From: Clostridia bacterium
GTDB lineage: Bacteria; Bacillota; Clostridia; Oscillospirales; SIG627
Assembly (NCBI GenBank): GCA_017408325.1
Contig: JAFQUW010000176.1
Span: 1 to 16,946, forward strand
Direction: 5' to 3'
Length of the DNA stretch: 16,946 bases
Below, in pieces: positions 1 to 5,669 of the stretch (position 1 is the first letter of the stretch; each line of letters starts with the position of its first letter). Both the position numbers and the translations under genes were made by a program. A model generated the notes under the pieces. It did not search any database. It was not told the origin of the DNA and saw nothing but the letters and a program-made list of their open reading frames with translations.

Positions 1-570
1 AAGGCTTGTCATCTGGCTCCAGGACAGGCGCACCTTCTTCTTTTCCAGCTGAATGAGACGGGCGCGCGACAGACCGGCAAGCTCGGCATACAGCGCCTGC
101 GAGAGGCGCATCGTGCGGCGCAGGTCAGGCAGACGGTTGAGGAAATCTTCGCAGAAGGCGAGGCGTTCTTCACGGGTGAAGACGACGGGGGTGTTTGAAC
201 CCTTCGGCAGCGTGCCGATGCCCTCGCGCCAGACGGCCATCAGTTCGTCGCACACCGTAATGTTCGTCTGCGGCGGAACGTTTGCGTCTCTTTGCTGCAT
301 GTACTGCAAAAAGCGCGGGCCGAGGACGTTGTTTGCGTACAGATACTCCTTCGAGCGACGGTCGGCAAGACAGACGCACAGAAGGCTCGTCATCTGACCC
401 CAGGACAGATGAGCGGAGCCGTTTTCCACGCGGATGATGCGCGCGCGGGAGATGCCGGCAAGTTCGCCGAAACGCGCCTGCGAGAGTTTGAGCAGGCGGC
501 GCAGGCTCGACAGGTGCTCCGCGACGTTTTGACAGAGCTTTGCTTTTTCTTCGTTTGTGAGTTGAACCAT
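1..570 (-). CDS. Tandem XRE-type HTH protein, partial (C-terminal part beyond window)
   Basis: This reading frame enters from the left edge of the window, so only the first 190 residues are visible. It starts at ATG 570-568, preceded by AGGAGG at a normal distance. Residues 20-63 form an XRE-like helix-turn-helix (LSQARFGELAGISRARIIRVENG). Residues 147-190 form a second copy (LSQALYAELAGLSRARLIQLE), 127 residues later. The two copies match at 26 of 44 aligned residues, including the same LSWxQMTSL tail. The linker (about 64-146) is not recognised. Tandem HTH domains suggest a DNA-binding regulator that contacts two half-sites within one chain; this is inferred. The downstream part is unseen, so more repeats or an effector domain could follow. 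It points the same way as the phosphate genes but is separated from them by a terminator-like hairpin. Its target is unknown. Confidence 0.8.
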   Translation of the reverse strand, partial: MVQLTNEEKAKLCQNVAEHLSSLRRLLKLSQARFGELAGISRARIIRVENGSAHLSWGQMTSLLCVCLADRRSKEYLYANNVLGPRFLQYMQQRDANVPPQTNITVCDELMAVWREGIGTLPKGSNTPVVFTREERLAFCEDFLNRLPDLRRTMRLSQALYAELAGLSRARLIQLEKKKVRLSWSQMTSL

Positions 571-639
571 TGTTTTTTCCTCCTTGACAGTTTCAGGCGA
601 GGCGGCGGTTCGGCCGCTGATTTTTTGGGGGGTCTGTAT

Positions 640-662
640 GATCACGGGATGACCCGAGGATC
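640..662. promoter_or_regulatory. Imperfect palindrome upstream of the HTH gene (possible operator)
   Basis: CGGG and CCCG arms (645-648 and 653-656) are flanked by GATC on both sides (640-643 and 659-662), the outer arms being offset by one base. It lies about 70 bp upstream of the HTH gene start, where a self-regulating XRE protein would often bind. No convincing -10/-35 pair was found for that gene. This is only a candidate. Confidence 0.2.
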
Positions 663-700
663 GACAAAAAAGTGACAAAATACGAACAAAATCGAAGCAA

Positions 701-740
701 AAGGAAAGACCGCCCCTGTCGGGGCGGCCGATTTCTTTTT
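701..740 (-). terminator. Intrinsic terminator after the phosphate transport genes
   Basis: A 7-bp GC stem (CCGCCCC 710-716 with GGGGCGG 721-727) closes a TGTC loop. On the minus strand the stem is followed by a T-rich stretch (TCTTTCCTTTT), about 85 bases after the stop of the DUF47 gene. On the plus strand the stem is also followed by T-rich sequence, so it could act in both directions. Confidence 0.7.
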
Positions 741-812
741 AACGAGGGAAACGGCTCTGCAACGCTCGTATGAATTGTCGGGCGGCGGTTGAATGAAACC
801 GTCTAAACGGGA

Positions 813-1448
813 TCAGCTGTTGGCAATGATGGTCGACTCGACGATGTCGGCAACGTGCTCGATGGTGTCGCAGCTCTTTTCAAAGAAGACGAAGAGTTCG
901 CGCCACGCGATGACGGCGACGGGGTCCTTTTCCTCGGCGAAGAGGCGGCGGGTCGCGTCGCGGTAGATGCGGTCGCCCTCTTCTTCGATGTCGTTGATCT
1001 TGCGGATGTAATCGGCAAGGGTGGTGGATTTCTTGAAGTGTTTGAACTCGGCGAGCATCCGACACATTTCTTCGCAGGCACGCACCAAAAGGGCGGCGAA
1101 GTCTTTTGCTTCGGGGCGGATCTCCTTGATGCAGTGCGTGTACAAGTGGATCGCAATGTCCTCGATGCCGTCGGTGACGTCGTCAATGTTCTGCGAGAGA
1201 GCGAGGATGTCTTCGCGCTCGATGGGGGTGATAAAGGCGCGGACGAGTTCGGCGATCATCTCGTGTTTTTTCGCGTCGCCGCGGCTCTCCAGCGCGTGGA
1301 TCTCCGAGAGCTTGTCGGAGAGTGTCGCGGGATCAAAGCCTTCGAGAAGGTCGCAGAGCATCGTGGAGATGCTCTTGGAGATCTCGGCGGCCTCCACGAA
1401 GTTTACAAAGAAGAATTCGTCCTTTTTGACTTTTTTCTTGTCTGCCAT
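813..1448 (-). CDS. DUF47 / PhoU-like phosphate transport accessory protein
   Basis: This 211-residue protein is almost entirely helical, with the spaced acidic helices typical of DUF47 (PhoU_div) proteins: IEREDILALSQNIDDVTDGIEDI near residues 76-98, and INDIEEEGDRIYRDATRRLF followed by a C-terminal helix with EKSCDTIEHVADIVE. The length fits the family (about 205-215). Members are cytoplasmic metal-binding partners of PiT permeases and probably tune phosphate uptake. Its position 31 bases after the permease stop supports this, and the two are probably co-transcribed. Here the permease comes first; the reverse order is common elsewhere. The ATG at 1448 has an AAGGGTG-like ribosome site. The exact biochemical activity of DUF47 proteins is not settled, so the regulatory role is inferred. 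Confidence 0.88.
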   Translation of the reverse strand: MADKKKVKKDEFFFVNFVEAAEISKSISTMLCDLLEGFDPATLSDKLSEIHALESRGDAKKHEMIAELVRAFITPIEREDILALSQNIDDVTDGIEDIAIHLYTHCIKEIRPEAKDFAALLVRACEEMCRMLAEFKHFKKSTTLADYIRKINDIEEEGDRIYRDATRRLFAEEKDPVAVIAWRELFVFFEKSCDTIEHVADIVESTIIANS

Positions 1449-1479
1449 AAAAACACCCTTTTTGTTTTGTCAGTGGAGT

Positions 1480-2547
1480 TTAGAAGAGGAAGAGGAACAG
1501 TTTCGCCATCAAAAAACCGATGAGGCCGCAACCGGGAAAGGTCAACACCCAGGTCATCACCATTTCCTTGACGACGGAAAGGTTGATCGTCGACAGGCGT
1601 TTCGACGCGCCGACGCCCATCACCGAGGTCGCTTTGGTGTGCGTGGTGGAGACGGGCAGGCCCGTGGTGGTTGCGATGAAGAGGCAGGCCGCCGCGGCAA
1701 GGTCCGCGGAAAAGCCCTGATACTGTTCGAGTTTGACCATATCCATGCCGACGGACTTGATGATCTTGTAGCCGCCGACGGAGGTGCCGAGTGCCATCAC
1801 GACGGAGACGAGCACCATCATCCAGGGATACTGCAGGACGTTGACCGTGTCACTCCCCATCGCCGTTCCGTTGGCAAGGTAGGTGACCAGAACGAGGACG
1901 CCCATAAATTTCAAGCCGTCCTGCGCGCCGTGCATGAAGCTCATGGCCGCGCCGCCGAAGATCTGTCCGCCGCGGAAGAAGCCGCGCGTCTTGCGTCGGT
2001 CGGTGCGGGAGAAGCAGAAGACGGTCAGTTTCGTACAGAGATAGCCGAGGCCGAACCCGAGGACGGTCGAGAGAACGAGACCGAAGCCGACCTTTTCCCA
2101 CTGCTCCCAGGCGACGGGGCTCTCCCCCGTTCCGTTGTAGAGCGCGAGTGCTGCGCCGGTCAGCCCCGCGATGAGTGCGTGCGACTCACTTGTGGGGATC
2201 CCGAAATACCAGGCGGCAACCGCCCAGACGATGATGGCAAACAGTGCCGCGCACAGCGCAACCGAGCCGTCACCGGCCGCCGCGTCAAAGCGCGCCATTT
2301 TCGTGATCGTATCCGCGACGGCAGGACTCAACAGGCTCATCACCAGAACGCCGAAGAAGTTGAAGACCGCGCTCATCATAACCGCCGCCTTCGCGCTCAT
2401 CGCGCGCGTGGCAACGCAGGTGGCAATGGCGTTGGGGGCGTCCGTCCATCCGTTGACGAAGATCACGCCGAGCGTGAGCACAACGGAGATGAGCAGAACC
2501 GGGTTCGCCAGCACCTGAGGGACAAAGGCGTTCAACGAAAAATCCAA
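1480..2547 (-). CDS. pit: Low-affinity inorganic phosphate permease, PiT family
   Basis: This multi-pass membrane protein imports inorganic phosphate (or metal-phosphate) by cation symport. It shows the duplicated PiT signature: NGWTDAPNAIAT in the N-terminal half and HGAQDGLKFMG in the C-terminal half, with paired loops GIPTSESHALIAG and GLPVSTTHTKATSVMG. About ten hydrophobic segments can be seen. I prefer the TTG start at 2547 (355 residues): GGAGGA at 2553-2558 lies 5 bases before it, whereas an upstream TTG at 2562 would place this ribosome site inside the gene. The gene is followed closely by its DUF47 partner and preceded by its own promoter. No Pho-box-like direct repeats were seen, so there is no sign of PhoPR control. 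Phosphate rather than sulfate is favoured by the DUF47 neighbour. Confidence 0.92.
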   Translation of the reverse strand: MDFSLNAFVPQVLANPVLLISVVLTLGVIFVNGWTDAPNAIATCVATRAMSAKAAVMMSAVFNFFGVLVMSLLSPAVADTITKMARFDAAAGDGSVALCAALFAIIVWAVAAWYFGIPTSESHALIAGLTGAALALYNGTGESPVAWEQWEKVGFGLVLSTVLGFGLGYLCTKLTVFCFSRTDRRKTRGFFRGGQIFGGAAMSFMHGAQDGLKFMGVLVLVTYLANGTAMGSDTVNVLQYPWMMVLVSVVMALGTSVGGYKIIKSVGMDMVKLEQYQGFSADLAAAACLFIATTTGLPVSTTHTKATSVMGVGASKRLSTINLSVVKEMVMTWVLTFPGCGLIGFLMAKLFLFLF

Positions 2548-2579
2548 AGCAGTCCTCCGCAAAATGATCGTACAAATTC

Positions 2580-2608
2580 ACTATACCATAAAGACGGACA
2601 AAATGCAA
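2580..2608 (-). promoter_or_regulatory. SigA-type promoter for the pit-DUF47 operon
   Basis: On the minus strand TTGCAT (2608-2603) and TATAGT (2585-2580) are separated by 17 bases, with TGG directly before the -10 (extended -10). It lies about 33 bases upstream of the pit start and is divergent from the pfk promoter. Confidence 0.75.
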
Positions 2609-2632
2609 CCTTTTTCGCGCAAGAATCCCTCG

Positions 2633-2662
2633 TTGACAGCGGAGGGGATTTTGGGGTACAAT
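2633..2662 (+). promoter_or_regulatory. SigA-type promoter for the phosphofructokinase gene
   Basis: TTGACA (2633-2638) and TACAAT (2657-2662) are separated by 18 bases. It lies about 38 bases upstream of the GTG start and is back-to-back with the pit promoter; only 24 bases separate the two -35 boxes. Confidence 0.8.
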
Positions 2663-2699
2663 AAAAGAAAAACGACAAACAAAAACGGAGGTGCGTTTC

Positions 2700-3776
2700 G
2701 TGAGAAAAGTCGGGATCTTAACCAGCGGAGGCGATTGCCAGGGGCTCAATTCCGCCATTCGCGGTGTCGCAAAAGCCCTTTACCACACGCTCGGCGACTC
2801 TGTCGAGATCTGGGGCATTGCCGACGGCTTCCGCGGCCTCATTGAGGGCGAATACAAACGGATGCGTCCCGAGGATTTTTCGGGCATCCTCACCCTCGGC
2901 GGCACCATCCTCGGCACGAGCCGCCAACCGTTTAAGTTGATGCGCGTCATCGACGAGACGGGTGTGGACAAGGTGGAGGCCATGAAGAAGACCTACCGCA
3001 AGATGGGACTGGACGCGCTGGTCATCCTCGGCGGAAACGGCACGCAGAAAACGGCCAATCTGTTAAGCGGCGAGGGACTCAACGTCGTCAGCCTCCCGAA
3101 GACCATCGACAACGACGTCTTCGGAACGGAAGTGACCTTCGGCTACCACTCCGCCGTCGAGATCGCCACGGGCGTGCTCGACTGCCTGCACACCACCGCG
3201 ACCAGCCACGGACGCGTCTTTATCGTGGAAATCATGGGAAATAAGGCCGGCTGGCTGACGCTCTCTGCAGGACTTGCGGGCGGCGCGGACGCCATCCTCA
3301 TCCCCGAGATCCCCTACGACCCCCGTCGCGTGCGCGAAATGCTCGAAGAGCGCGCTCGGCGCGGCAAGGAGTTTTCCATCCTCGCGGTCGCGGAGGGCGC
3401 GATCTCCCGTGAGGAGAGCGAGCTTTCCAAAAAGGAGCTCAAGGCGCGGCGGGCCGCGGATCCTGCGCCGAGTGCGGCGTATCGCCTGATGCGAGAGATC
3501 AACGCCGATTCCAAATACGAGATGCGCGTTACCGTCCCCGGACATTTCCAGCGCGGCGGCGCTCCCTGCGCCTACGACCGCGTTTTGACCACGCGCTTCG
3601 GCGCGGCGGCGGCGGAGCTTGTGTGCACCGAACAGTACGGAAGAATGGTTGCCCTGCAGAGTGAGAAGATCACCTCCGTCTTGCTTTCCGAAACGGCAGG
3701 ACGCGCCCGACACGTTCCGCTCGATGCCGGAGAAGTGCAGGCGGCGCGCGCGATCGGTCTCTGTCTCGGTGACTGA
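2700..3776 (+). CDS. pfkA: 6-phosphofructokinase, bacterial PFK-A family (ATP-type predicted)
   Basis: This enzyme phosphorylates fructose 6-phosphate to fructose 1,6-bisphosphate, a committed step of glycolysis. Visible motifs are the nucleotide loop GILTSGGDCQGLNSAIRG (5-22), GGTILGTSR (67-75), GGNGT (111-115), PKTIDND with the catalytic Asp (133-139, Asp137) and MGNKAGW (179-185). The position matching E. coli Gly104 is Gly114, as in ATP enzymes, but the one matching Gly124 is Lys134, as in PPi enzymes. This combination is known from some ATP-dependent actinobacterial enzymes, so ATP is favoured but not proven. Asn113 replaces the usual Asp of GGDGS. I chose GTG at 2700 (358 residues), 6 bases after GGAGGTG; a GTG at 2691 overlaps that ribosome site. 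It has its own promoter and probably no allosteric function that can be read from sequence. Confidence 0.93.
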   Translation: MRKVGILTSGGDCQGLNSAIRGVAKALYHTLGDSVEIWGIADGFRGLIEGEYKRMRPEDFSGILTLGGTILGTSRQPFKLMRVIDETGVDKVEAMKKTYRKMGLDALVILGGNGTQKTANLLSGEGLNVVSLPKTIDNDVFGTEVTFGYHSAVEIATGVLDCLHTTATSHGRVFIVEIMGNKAGWLTLSAGLAGGADAILIPEIPYDPRRVREMLEERARRGKEFSILAVAEGAISREESELSKKELKARRAADPAPSAAYRLMREINADSKYEMRVTVPGHFQRGGAPCAYDRVLTTRFGAAAAELVCTEQYGRMVALQSEKITSVLLSETAGRARHVPLDAGEVQAARAIGLCLGD

Positions 3777-3795
3777 GGCACCGTTTGCGTTACTA

Positions 3796-3801
3796 TATAA
3801 T
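3796..3801 (+). promoter_or_regulatory. Possible -10 element upstream of the zinc-ribbon protein gene
   Basis: A perfect TATAAT lies 20 bases after the pfk stop, but no good -35 box is found at 15-19 bases upstream. It may be a weak or activator-dependent promoter, or chance; otherwise the gene is read through from pfk. Confidence 0.35.
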
Positions 3802-3828
3802 AAATAGGAAGAGATTTTTTGAAAAACG

Positions 3829-3861
3829 CCCTTTTTCGCCCTCTGTTTTTGCGAAAAAGGG
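3829..3861. other. Perfect 11-bp inverted repeat in the 5' leader of the zinc-ribbon gene
   Basis: CCCTTTTTCGC (3829-3839) pairs fully with GCGAAAAAGGG (3851-3861) around an 11-base loop. It ends 7 bases before the AGGAG ribosome site of the next gene. No T-tract follows on the plus strand, so it is not a standard terminator for pfk. It could stabilise the transcript or modulate translation. Confidence 0.6.
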
Positions 3862-3879
3862 AATTGAGAGGAGAAGAGT

Positions 3880-4389
3880 ATGCCTGATTATATTCTCTGC
3901 CCCGTGTGCCACAATCCTGCTTTGAAGGACGAGCCCTGCGGCGTTTGTGCCGCGCGCGCCAAGGAGGCGGCGTCTGCCGCGCCTGCCTCGCCCGTCGCGC
4001 CGATCTCCCCTGAGGTCGCCGCACAGCAGTACAACGACCTGTTTGCCTCTGCCCCCGTCTCCCCTGCCCCTGCGCCGACCGCCGCGCCCGACGCCACGGA
4101 ATATCGCCGCTTGATGGACGCGACCTATGCGCCGATGGGCGCGTGGAACGTGTTCGGCACCTTGCTCTTGTTCTGCGTGCCGCTGATCGGCTTCATTTTC
4201 GCCGTGATCTTCGCCTGCGGCGGCTGCCGCAAGAAACAGAAGGCGTCTCTGGCGCGCGGCTATCTTTTGTTCGTGCTCTTCGGTCTTCTTCTCTCCGCCT
4301 TGATCGGCGCGGTCGTCTTTTGGTTTTTTGCGAGCAATGGACTGGAGTTTCCGATGCTCGTCTTCCCCGTTCGCTCGTTTGTCGGCTGA
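3880..4389 (+). CDS. Small membrane protein with N-terminal zinc ribbon
   Basis: The 169-residue protein opens with a CPVC...CGVC pair (Cys7, Cys10, Cys20, Cys23), which is a likely zinc ribbon. A low-complexity Ala/Pro linker follows (about 25-75), then two hydrophobic helices (about 91-113 and 128-150) joined by a basic loop, CGGCRKKQK. The ribbon and the loop between the helices are probably on the same, cytoplasmic side. Such zinc-ribbon plus two-TM proteins are widespread unnamed proteins in Firmicutes; no function is claimed. The start is clear: AGGAG sits 6 bases before the ATG. It has a strong terminator directly downstream, so it ends a transcript that may begin at pfk or at the weak -10 just upstream. 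Confidence 0.85.
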   Translation: MPDYILCPVCHNPALKDEPCGVCAARAKEAASAAPASPVAPISPEVAAQQYNDLFASAPVSPAPAPTAAPDATEYRRLMDATYAPMGAWNVFGTLLLFCVPLIGFIFAVIFACGGCRKKQKASLARGYLLFVLFGLLLSALIGAVVFWFFASNGLEFPMLVFPVRSFVG

Positions 4390-4418
4390 CCCTCGACAAA
4401 TCCCACTCATTTTCATCC

Positions 4419-4452
4419 AAAAAGCCCCGAGGTACCGGGGCTTTTCTTTTTT
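4419..4452 (+). terminator. Intrinsic terminator after the zinc-ribbon protein gene
   Basis: The stem GCCCCG/CGGGGC (4424-4429 with 4436-4441) is extended by flanking A and T runs, has a 6-base loop and is followed by TTTTCTTTTTTT. It lies about 30 bases after the stop codon. Confidence 0.92.
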
Positions 4453-4465
4453 TCGACACGAGGGT

Positions 4466-4498
4466 ATGACAGACTTTTCACGCTCTTTTTGTCATAAT
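4466..4498 (+). promoter_or_regulatory. Candidate extended -10 promoter for the Noc-like gene
   Basis: CATAAT (4493-4498) is preceded by TGT, giving an extended -10. An ATGACA box (4466-4471) lies 21 bases upstream, which is too far for a normal -35, so the promoter probably relies on the extended -10. Confidence 0.45.
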
Positions 4499-4539
4499 AA
4501 GCCTGACAAGACACCCGTGACCGAAAGGAGCTATCCCAA

Positions 4540-5250
4540 ATGAAACAGTCCCCCTTGCGCGTGCAGAGCAGTCTGCCGACCCCTCGCCTCAAGAAAATTC
4601 CCATTTCCGCGATCTCCCCGTCCCCCTCCCTCGTGCGTGCCGTCGACGGGGAGGAGCTCTCCCGTCTGACCGAAAGCGTCCGACGTCACGGGCTGATCCA
4701 GCCCGTCGGTGTGCGAAAAAAGCCCGGATTTCCCGCGCGATATGAACTGTTGTTCGGTTACCGCCGCTTTCTGGCGTGCCGCGCGTTGTTCGTTCCGAGT
4801 ATCCCCTGTCTGGTTTTTCCCGATCGCCGCGAATGCGCTCTCCTTTCCCTCTGCGAGAATTTTCAGCGTTGTGAGGCGGATGAGGCGGAGTTGCGCCGTG
4901 CCGCCGCGCGACTGTCGACTTCCCTTCCGCGTCTCTGTGCGCGTCTGTCTCTCCCCTGCCCCAATGAAGAAAAAGTCGAGAGAACACGGGACATTTCCGC
5001 TTTTTTGGAAGGGTGCGTTCCCCTTCCTTCTGAGGAAAAAGACGGCGGTTTTTGCCACGGGATCGTGCGCGACCCGCGCTTTGTCGCAAACTCCATTGAG
5101 CGTGCCGTTTCCAACGGGCGCGACGCCGGGGTTTCGGTCGATCTGCAAAAAGTGCAGCGCGAACGCGAGATCTGGTATCACATCCGTTTGCCGATTCGTC
5201 GCGAGAGCGAGGCGATCCTCTTTTCCGAGGGGGTTTCGCGCGTCGCCTGA
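4540..5250 (+). CDS. Divergent ParB/Noc-like protein without a recognisable HTH
   Basis: The first about 120 residues of this 236-residue protein resemble the ParB/Srx N-terminal (CTP-binding) domain: KKIPISAISPSP (18-29), SVRRHGLIQPVGVR (46-59), GYRRFLACRA (73-82, where ParB has GERRxRAA) and ENFQRCEADEAE (106-117, where ParB has ENLQRE). The central HTH that normally follows is not recognisable: residues 120-160 lack the TQEEVAxxxGKSRxxVAN pattern. The C-terminal half is unrecognised. Its place directly upstream of soj-spo0J is where Bacillus and many Clostridia carry noc, the nucleoid-occlusion paralogue of ParB, so a Noc-related role at the parS sites next door is a reasonable inference. 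It has nine cysteines, which is unusual for a ParB. AGGAG lies 9 bases before the ATG. It appears to have its own promoter and terminator, so it is not in the parAB transcript. Confidence 0.75.
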   Translation: MKQSPLRVQSSLPTPRLKKIPISAISPSPSLVRAVDGEELSRLTESVRRHGLIQPVGVRKKPGFPARYELLFGYRRFLACRALFVPSIPCLVFPDRRECALLSLCENFQRCEADEAELRRAAARLSTSLPRLCARLSLPCPNEEKVERTRDISAFLEGCVPLPSEEKDGGFCHGIVRDPRFVANSIERAVSNGRDAGVSVDLQKVQREREIWYHIRLPIRRESEAILFSEGVSRVA

Positions 5251-5268
5251 CCGTTTGGTTTGTCTTGC

Positions 5269-5284
5269 TGTTTCACGTGAAACA
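5269..5284. promoter_or_regulatory. parS: parS site 1 (ParB/Spo0J centromere site)
   Basis: The 16 bases TGTTTCACGTGAAACA form a perfect palindrome identical to the well-known Bacillus-type parS. It begins 18 bases after the Noc-like gene stop. Spo0J/ParB would load here and spread as CTP clamps. Confidence 0.96.
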
Positions 5285-5316
5285 TCCCTCCTCACCCTCG
5301 CTCCCCTCTCCGCCGG

Positions 5317-5332
5317 TGTTTCACGTGAAACA
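5317..5332. promoter_or_regulatory. parS: parS site 2 (ParB/Spo0J centromere site)
   Basis: A second identical, perfect 16-bp parS palindrome starts 48 bp after the start of the first. The pair sits next to parA-parB, as expected for an origin-proximal partition locus. Confidence 0.96.
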
Positions 5333-5341
5333 GTTACCCCC

Positions 5342-5390
5342 TTGCCCACGCTTGTCGTGGGCAAAACTGTTCTTTTTCTCTGTTTTTTTG
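5342..5390 (+). terminator. Intrinsic terminator for the Noc-like gene, downstream of parS
   Basis: TTGCCCACG (5342-5350) pairs with CGTGGGCAA (5356-5364) around a 5-base loop. It is followed after a short gap by a T-rich stretch (5370-5389). It would place both parS sites in the 3' untranslated part of the Noc-like transcript and insulate the parA promoter. Confidence 0.72.
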
Positions 5391-5407
5391 AAAAAAGTTG
5401 CGTCCAT

Positions 5408-5524
5408 ATCTTGTGCGCCGATTCTCACGAAAAACCTATATCTTGTGGGCTTTTTCGGGTCTTCTTCCCTTCTCTGTTTCCACATCTTGCCTCCTGTTTT
5501 TCGTTTTACATCAACATCTTGTGG
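5408..5524 (+). repeat. Four spaced ATCTTG(TG) motifs
   Basis: ATCTTGTG occurs at 5408-5415, 5440-5447 and 5516-5523, and ATCTTG at 5484-5489. The first two share an AT before the core and the last two share an AC. Start-to-start distances are 32, 44 and 32 bp, so each outer pair is about three helical turns apart. They lie between parS and the parA promoter. The binding protein, if any, is unknown. Confidence 0.5.
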
Positions 5525-5560
5525 AACAGCCCTGTTTTTGCCGTTGCTTTCTTTGTTCCC

Positions 5561-5601
5561 ATACGCGCGTGTGCGTGCGCGTGTGTGTGCGCTCGCGCGT
5601 G
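5561..5601. repeat. Alternating purine-pyrimidine tract (Z-DNA-prone) abutting the parA promoter
   Basis: From 5561 to 5592 purines and pyrimidines alternate without a break (32 bases, rich in CG and TG/CA steps). After one out-of-phase base the alternation resumes to 5601, directly before the -35 TTGACA at 5602. Such tracts readily adopt the Z form under negative supercoiling; that it does so here is inferred. Confidence 0.75.
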
Positions 5602-5630
5602 TTGACATTTATTTGAGAGTTTGCTATACT
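5602..5630 (+). promoter_or_regulatory. SigA-type promoter for the parA-parB-serS-...-ftsK operon
   Basis: TTGACA (5602-5607) and TATACT (5625-5630) are 17 bases apart, with TGC before the -10 (extended -10). It lies about 40 bases upstream of the parA GTG. Confidence 0.9.
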
Positions 5631-5669
5631 GTTTGGCACAGAATCGATTGTTTTGGAGAGGAGACTCTT

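Larger units (their letters stand above)
5251..5669. other. Centromere and promoter region between the Noc-like gene and parA
   Basis: This 419-bp stretch holds no credible gene. From left to right it carries two parS sites, an intrinsic terminator, four ATCTTG motifs in T-rich sequence, an alternating purine-pyrimidine tract, the parA promoter and the parA ribosome site. An open frame from 5265 runs through the parS sites into parA, but its residues are simply translated control sequence. Confidence 0.85.

Noticed and set aside
2548..2640. Pho box upstream of pit
   Set aside because: No spaced TTAACA-like direct repeats were found on either strand.
1021..2664. 547-residue plus-strand open frame
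   Set aside because: It lies antisense to the pit and DUF47 genes, has a low-complexity charged composition, and its frame follows the third-position GC bias of the real genes.
5476..5528. DnaA boxes near parS (TTTCCACA and TGTGGAA)
   Set aside because: Each differs from TTATCCACA at two positions and there is no cluster, so an origin is not supported.
5265..5669. N-terminal extension of parA by 135 codons
   Set aside because: It translates parS, terminator and promoter DNA; the GTG at 5670 has a good ribosome site and matches Soj length.
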